This document shows, piece after piece, positions 4,797-8,812 of a stretch of DNA of 8,812 nucleotides. The stretch is from an uncultured Alistipes sp. (GTDB lineage: Bacteria; Bacteroidota; Bacteroidia; Bacteroidales; Rikenellaceae): the NCBI GenBank assembly GCA_934754975.1, contig CAKVKI010000105.1, positions 1 through 8,812 on the forward strand. The letters are read 5' to 3'. The notes under the pieces were generated by a model. That model saw nothing but the letters and a program-made list of their open reading frames with translations. It was not told the origin of the DNA and did not search any database. The first letter of the stretch is position 1. Every line of letters starts with the position of its first letter. The translations under genes were made by a program, and so were the position numbers.

Positions 4797-6668
4797 ATGG
4801 CTTGTTGTCTTCAGGTGGAAAATCTGACCAAATCGTTCGGCGATCTGGTACTCTTCGAAAATATATCGTTTGCGATCGAGGACGGGCGGCGTGCGGCCCT
4901 CGTCGCCAAGAACGGCACGGGAAAAACCACGCTCCTGAACATCATCGCGGGGCGTGAGGACCACGACGGCGGCAGCGTCGTACCCCGCCGCGATCTGAGG
5001 ATCGCCTACCTCGAACAGAGTCCGGTCTATCCGGCGGAGATGACGGTGCTGGAGGCCTGCTTCCACTCGGAAAATCCGGCGCTGAAGGCCATCGCCGAAT
5101 ACGAACGGGCGATCGAAGAGCCGTCGGGCGAAGGATTGCAGGAGGCCATGGCCCGCATGGACGCGCTCGAAGCGTGGGACTACGAACAGCGGGCCAAGCG
5201 GATTCTGTCGCGGCTGAAGATCCGCGACTTCGGACAGCGGGTCGGAACCCTTTCGGGCGGACAGCTCAAGCGCGTGGCGCTGGCCAACGTGCTGATAAGC
5301 GAGTCGGACCTGCTGATCCTCGACGAGCCGACCAACCACCTCGACACCGACATGACCGAGTGGCTCGAAGAGTATCTCACGGCAAGCGGCGCGGGGCTGC
5401 TGATGGTGACGCACGACCGCTACTTTCTGGACAAGGTGTGCAGCGACATCTTCGAGATAGAGGACCGGCAGCTATATCACTACGCGGGCAACTACTCCTA
5501 TTACCTGGAGAAGAAACAGGAGCGCGAAACGGCGCAGGCGGCCCAGCGGGCCGGCGACATGAACCTCTACCGCCGCGAACTGGAGTGGATGCGCCGCCAG
5601 CCGCAGGCGCGGGCGACGAAGGCCCGGTCGCGCATCGACGCCTTCAACGAGCTGGAATCACGCCTGCAGTCGACGCGCAGCCGCGGCGAAGTGCGGCTCG
5701 ACGTCAAGGCGTCGCGGATCGGGACCAAGATATTCGAAGCCAAGGAGGTCAGCAAGCGGTTCGGCGAGCTGGTGATCCTCGACAAATTCAATTACAACTT
5801 CACCCGCTACGAGAAGCTGGGGATCGTGGGCGACAACGGCTGCGGAAAATCGACGTTCCTCAAACTGCTGATGGGAATCGAACGCCCCGACAGCGGGACG
5901 ATAGAGATCGGAGAGACGGTCCGCTTCGGCTATTACAGCCAGCAGGGACTGGAATTCGACGAGGGAAAACGGGTGATCGACATCGTGTCGGAGATTGCCG
6001 AGCAGATCGACCTGGGCGACGGGCGGCGGATGAGCGCATCGCAGTTCCTGCAGCACTTCCTCTTCACGCCCGAGACGCAGTACAGCTTCGTAGCGCGGCT
6101 CAGCGGCGGCGAACGGCGGCGGCTGTATCTCTGCACGGTGCTGATGCGCAACCCCAATTTCCTAATTCTGGACGAGCCGACCAACGATCTGGACATCCTG
6201 ACGCTCGGCATTCTGGAGGAGTACCTGCGCGCCTTCAAGGGGTGCGTGATCGTGGTGTCGCACGACCGCTATTTCGTGGACAAGGTGGCCGATCACCTGC
6301 TGGTCTTCTGCGGCGGGGGCGAGATCAAGGATTTCACGGGAAGCTACTCGGAATACGTGGCGTGGAAACGCGAATACGAAGCCGCACGCCACGCGCAGGA
6401 GGCGCAGGCGCGGCCCAAGCCGCAGGCGGTGCGGACGCAGGCGGCGGATGGGGCGCCGCGCAGGCTCTCGTTCAACGAGAAGCGGGAGCTGGAGACGCTG
6501 GAGACGGAGATTCCGGCGCTGGAAGCCGAAAAAGCGGCGCTGGAGGAGTCGCTTTCGTCGGGTTCGCTCGGGGTGGAAGAGCTGACGGCCCAGTCGCAGC
6601 GCATCGCGGAGCTGATCGGGCTGATCGACGAAAAGACGATGCGCTGGCTCCTCCTGAGCGAGCGGTAG
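4797..6668 (+). CDS. ABC-F family ATPase (Uup-like, with C-terminal coiled coil)
   Basis: A complete 623-residue protein with two ATP-binding cassettes and no membrane segments, the layout of ABC-F translation factors. Cassette 1 has Walker A AKNGTGKTT (37-45), signature LSGGQ (152-156), Walker B LLILDEPTNHLD (172-183) and switch His206. Cassette 2 has GDNGCGKST (345-353), LSGGE (435-439), FLILDEPTNDLD (455-466) and His489. Between them, about 233-305, lies the charged helical linker (YYLEKKQERE, WMRRQPQARATKARSR) that reaches the P-site tRNA in ABC-F proteins. Residues about 555-620 form a Glu-rich heptad-like segment resembling the Uup C-terminal domain. The first Walker A has Ala for the usual first Gly. 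Likely role: ATP-dependent ribosome rescue or housekeeping; an antibiotic-protection role cannot be excluded but nothing here supports it. It is a single-gene unit with its own promoter and terminator. Confidence 0.92.
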   Translation: MACCLQVENLTKSFGDLVLFENISFAIEDGRRAALVAKNGTGKTTLLNIIAGREDHDGGSVVPRRDLRIAYLEQSPVYPAEMTVLEACFHSENPALKAIAEYERAIEEPSGEGLQEAMARMDALEAWDYEQRAKRILSRLKIRDFGQRVGTLSGGQLKRVALANVLISESDLLILDEPTNHLDTDMTEWLEEYLTASGAGLLMVTHDRYFLDKVCSDIFEIEDRQLYHYAGNYSYYLEKKQERETAQAAQRAGDMNLYRRELEWMRRQPQARATKARSRIDAFNELESRLQSTRSRGEVRLDVKASRIGTKIFEAKEVSKRFGELVILDKFNYNFTRYEKLGIVGDNGCGKSTFLKLLMGIERPDSGTIEIGETVRFGYYSQQGLEFDEGKRVIDIVSEIAEQIDLGDGRRMSASQFLQHFLFTPETQYSFVARLSGGERRRLYLCTVLMRNPNFLILDEPTNDLDILTLGILEEYLRAFKGCVIVVSHDRYFVDKVADHLLVFCGGGEIKDFTGSYSEYVAWKREYEAARHAQEAQARPKPQAVRTQAADGAPRRLSFNEKRELETLETEIPALEAEKAALEESLSSGSLGVEELTAQSQRIAELIGLIDEKTMRWLLLSER

Positions 6669-6695
6669 TCGCCGGGCGGACGGGGAGCGGCATAT

Positions 6696-6739
6696 AAAAA
6701 CAGCGGCGGAGCATACAGCCCCGCCGCTGTCGTTTTATT
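6696..6739. terminator. Bidirectional intrinsic terminator between convergent genes
   Basis: ACAGCGGCGG (6700-6709) pairs perfectly with CCGCCGCTGT (6721-6730) around an 11-base loop. On the plus strand the stem is followed by CGTTTTATT, on the minus strand by TTTTTATATG's first part (complement of 6699-6691), so both directions have a U-rich tail. It sits 31 bp after the ABC-F stop and 27 bp after the end of the SGNH gene, ending both convergent transcripts. Confidence 0.88.
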
Positions 6740-6756
6740 CGAGTTCGGCCGTCCGG

Positions 6757-7533
6757 TTATTCGAGATTGAGCAGCGTCCGGTTTTCGAGTACGGTCTGCT
6801 GCGCGACACGCTGGAGGTATTCGGCCTGTCCGGACGGAAGCCCCATCGTGCAGTCGGTCTGGTAGGGCTTGCCGTAGATGGTCGTGAAGATCACGTTGGC
6901 CGCGAGGTAACTGCCCGGAAGCGCGGGGTGGAAACAATCCTGGGCATAAAGCACGTAGTCGGGGCGTTCGGCGCGCACACGGCGCCACGCCATGCCCACA
7001 GGGGCGCACCATGCGTCGTTGTCGTAGGTCATTTCGAGGTAGCTCGTAATCAGCCGCTCCTGCATGGTTTCATAGCTGTTGATGGGCGGGTATTCCGGAA
7101 TCGGGAAGCGGTTGCCGTTTTTGTGGCCCCACGTCATGTAGAAGATCACCCGGGCGTCGGGAGAACCCGCATGAACGAGACTGTCGAGCGTGCGGGCCTG
7201 CGGATAGACCTCGCGGGCGACCTGCCGGGTCGGCATGGCGGGTGCGGAGCTTTGCTCCTGCAGGACGACATAATCCCAGCCGCCCGCGGCCAGCGCCTTC
7301 AGCAGTTCCTTGTTCCTGAGGTGCCCGGAGAAGCGTTCGCCGCCTTTGAGAAAGCGCGTGCAGGAGAGTTTTAGCTTCTGCGTCGCGGCGATCTGCTGCA
7401 CGATGGCAGGCATATCATTAAAATAGGTATAGCTGTTGCCGACCCAGAGTACACGCAGCGAGTCGGCCTCCTTGGCCTGCCCGGCAAGGGGCAGGAGCAG
7501 AAACAGCAGGATACGGAATACGGTTTTTGTCAT
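6757..7533 (-). CDS. Exported SGNH-hydrolase-like protein (DUF4886 type)
   Basis: A 258-residue protein. The frame extends upstream to 7662, but that 43-residue extension overlaps nth and is Arg/Pro/Ala-rich. The ATG at 7533 instead gives a clean signal peptide: MTKTVFR, a Leu-rich core and likely cleavage after AGQA at 17-20. The mature part opens with LRVLWVGNSYTYFNDM, where GNSYT supplies the SGNH block I serine (Ser34). Further marks are LKGGERF (62-68), WDYVVLQEQSS (86-96) and AQDCFHP with the Asp199-x-x-His202 pair typical of SGNH enzymes. This fits the DUF4886 group of Bacteroidales exported proteins. The family includes esterases and acetyl-group hydrolases acting on glycans, but the substrate of this branch is not established. 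It lies 34 bp downstream of nth, probably the last gene of the GT2-nth-SGNH operon, and ends at a strong terminator. Confidence 0.82.
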   Translation of the reverse strand: MTKTVFRILLFLLLPLAGQAKEADSLRVLWVGNSYTYFNDMPAIVQQIAATQKLKLSCTRFLKGGERFSGHLRNKELLKALAAGGWDYVVLQEQSSAPAMPTRQVAREVYPQARTLDSLVHAGSPDARVIFYMTWGHKNGNRFPIPEYPPINSYETMQERLITSYLEMTYDNDAWCAPVGMAWRRVRAERPDYVLYAQDCFHPALPGSYLAANVIFTTIYGKPYQTDCTMGLPSGQAEYLQRVAQQTVLENRTLLNLE

Positions 7534-7567
7534 ATCGTTGAAGTTTTGAGGGTTTTCGGGCGGATGT

Positions 7568-8221
7568 TTACTCCTTCGGAGCCTTATGGTCGGCGGCGTA
7601 TTTGCGGCACCACGCGGCGATGCCGCACTCGCCGCACTTCGGGGCGCGGGCCGTGCAGACATAGCGGCCGTGGAGAATCAGCCAGTGATGGGCCACCGGC
7701 AGCAGGTGCGAGGGGATGTTCTTTTCGAGCGTCAGCTCGGTCTGCAGGGGCGTTTTGGAGTTGGTCGTCAGGCCGATGCGGTTCGAGACGCGGAAAACGT
7801 GCGTATCGACCGGCATCACCTCCTTCTGCCACAACACCGCGCCCAGCACGTTGGCCGTCTTGCGGCCCACGCCCGGCAGACGCTGCATCTGCTGCAAATC
7901 GCTCGGAACCTCGCCGCCGAACTCCGAGCAGAGCATGCGGGCCATGCCTGCGAGGTTGCGGGCCTTGTTGTTGGGGTAGGAGATGCTCCGGATATAGGGA
8001 TAGATCTCTTCGGCCGTGGCCTTCGCCATTTCGAAGGGCGTGGGAAAGGCCTCGAACAGCGCGGGAGTGGTCATATTGACCCGTTTGTCGGTACACTGCG
8101 CCGAAAGGATCACCGCCACCAGCAATTGGTAAGGGTCCGTGTAGTGCAATTCGCTCTCGGCCACGGGCATGTGTTCCGAGAACCAGGCGATCACGCCGTC
8201 GTAACGTTGTTTTGTCGTCAT
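7568..8221 (-). CDS. nth: Endonuclease III (DNA glycosylase/AP lyase)
   Basis: A complete 217-residue protein, normal for Nth. The N-terminal part has LLVAVILSAQCTDKRVN (33-49). The helix-hairpin-helix LPGVGRKTANVLG (115-127) carries the catalytic Lys121, and VDTHVFRVSNR (138-148) the catalytic Asp139. The C-terminal [4Fe-4S] ligands are Cys189, Cys196, Cys199 and Cys205 in the canonical C-x6-C-x2-C-x5-C spacing. The enzyme removes oxidised pyrimidines from DNA and nicks the resulting abasic site in base-excision repair, in the cytoplasm. The ATG at 8221 overlaps the stop of the upstream glycosyltransferase (shared ATGA, 8221-8218), which suggests translational coupling. No separate promoter is visible, so expression probably depends on the upstream operon promoter outside the window. 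Confidence 0.97.
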   Translation of the reverse strand: MTTKQRYDGVIAWFSEHMPVAESELHYTDPYQLLVAVILSAQCTDKRVNMTTPALFEAFPTPFEMAKATAEEIYPYIRSISYPNNKARNLAGMARMLCSEFGGEVPSDLQQMQRLPGVGRKTANVLGAVLWQKEVMPVDTHVFRVSNRIGLTTNSKTPLQTELTLEKNIPSHLLPVAHHWLILHGRYVCTARAPKCGECGIAAWCRKYAADHKAPKE

Positions 8222-8812
8222 TGTCCGTTATTTTTAGGTCTGAACAAAAGTTTCTTCACCAGCAGGCCGTACCCCTCGGGGCAGAACAGCAGCCGGGGTG
8301 CGGCGGCCAGATCGCGCCGCCAGCGGGCGAGGTATTCGCGGATCGTGCCGTGGTGCGAGAGGACCCACAATGCGTCGGAACTGCGTTTGCGCCGCAGCCG
8401 GAAACGGTACTTCCGCCCGGCATAACGGGCATCGAGCCAAAGGCCGATGTCGCAGAGCGAATCGACGAAGGCGATTTGTTCGCGGTAGCGCGCGCTGTGG
8501 CTCACGCTGGCCGGAAGCACCCGGTGTACGGCCGTCACCGAGTCCAGACAGCGCACCCCGGCATGGAGCGCGCACCACAACCACATGGGCTGATCGTCGG
8601 TGAGCCATTCGGGATGCTCTTCGGGCCGGACTTCGGCGTAGTAGCGCGCAACCAGGTCGCGGCGGGCCAGCGCACAGCAGTTATCGACCGGATTGCGGAA
8701 GACCATTCGGCCGAAATCGGTCGAACACTCGGCCGGAAAGGGCGTACAGACTCCGGTCTGCTGGTCATAACGCTCGGTACGGGTATAGCACAGGCCGCAC
8801 GCGGGATCGGCC
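8218..8812 (-). CDS. Family 2 glycosyltransferase, N-terminal part outside the window
   Basis: The frame enters at 8811 and ends with TGA at 8218, giving the last 197 residues. An internal ATG at 8706 is not the start, because coding-quality sequence continues upstream (ADPACGLCYTRTERYD). The fragment matches the second half of GT-A fold family 2 enzymes of Bacteroidales. It has the acceptor-side NPVDNCCALARRDLV (40-54), the TDDQPMWLW motif (71-79) with acidic residues near the usual catalytic-base position, and LDSVTAVHRVLPASVSH (89-105). The last 60 residues are Arg/Lys-rich with LARWRRDL and LLVKKLLFRP, perhaps contacting the inner membrane face. It should transfer a sugar from a nucleotide donor to a surface glycan; donor and acceptor are unknown. 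The nucleotide-binding DxD half is not visible. Confidence 0.85.
   Translation of the reverse strand, partial: ADPACGLCYTRTERYDQQTGVCTPFPAECSTDFGRMVFRNPVDNCCALARRDLVARYYAEVRPEEHPEWLTDDQPMWLWCALHAGVRCLDSVTAVHRVLPASVSHSARYREQIAFVDSLCDIGLWLDARYAGRKYRFRLRRKRSSDALWVLSHHGTIREYLARWRRDLAAAPRLLFCPEGYGLLVKKLLFRPKNNGQ

Noticed and set aside
3614..4957. Plus-strand 447-codon ORF crossing the GH127 3' end, the repeats and the ABC-F start
   Set aside because: It is an out-of-frame reading of two well-supported genes joined through GC-rich, stop-poor repeat DNA.
4452..5414. Minus-strand 320-codon ORF opposite the ABC-F start and the spacer
   Set aside because: It is antisense to the ABC-F Walker A region with no recognisable domain and no promoter.
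7534..7662. 43-residue N-terminal extension of the SGNH protein
   Set aside because: It overlaps the nth coding end by 95 bp, would bury the signal peptide, and is Arg/Pro-rich out-of-frame nth sequence. The ATG at 7533 is preferred.

Overview
The window looks like chromosomal DNA of a GC-rich member of the Bacteroidales. An Alistipes-like (Rikenellaceae) genome is my best guess. The evidence is Bacteroidota-type promoters (TAnnTTTG boxes at about -7, some with TTG 19-20 bp upstream), start codons without Shine-Dalgarno sequences, roughly 60 % GC, and protein families common in gut Bacteroidales (GH127/DUF1680, DUF4886-type SGNH protein, a GT2 of the 'DDxPxWL...TAVxRVLPxSxSH' type). No taxonomic search was possible.

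Left part (1-2071, all minus strand): the N-terminal 215 residues of a LysR-type regulator run off the left edge. A 333-bp spacer with several hairpins follows, then a complete NrnA-like DHH/DHHA1 phosphoesterase with its own promoter. Middle (2100-6740, plus strand): a secreted GH127-like beta-L-arabinofuranosidase is transcribed divergently from nrnA. After it comes an unusual 603-bp gene-free spacer holding two tandem-repeat families, two strong hairpins and a short direct repeat, and then a promoter and a complete ABC-F ATPase. A bidirectional hairpin terminator at 6700-6730 separates this from the right part.

Right part (6757-8812, minus strand): a compact operon reads GT2 glycosyltransferase (5' end outside the window), nth (endonuclease III, start codon overlapping the GT2 stop as ATGA), and an exported SGNH/DUF4886 protein 34 bp downstream.

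Most genes are ordinary housekeeping or carbohydrate genes. There is no mobile element, CRISPR array, tRNA or rRNA. The least explained sequence is the 4194-4796 spacer. Its 46-bp repeat array (five units, alternating between two subtypes, with an internal inverted repeat) is the best candidate for something undescribed, although it could be a simple VNTR-type expansion. I found no convincing new multi-gene system.
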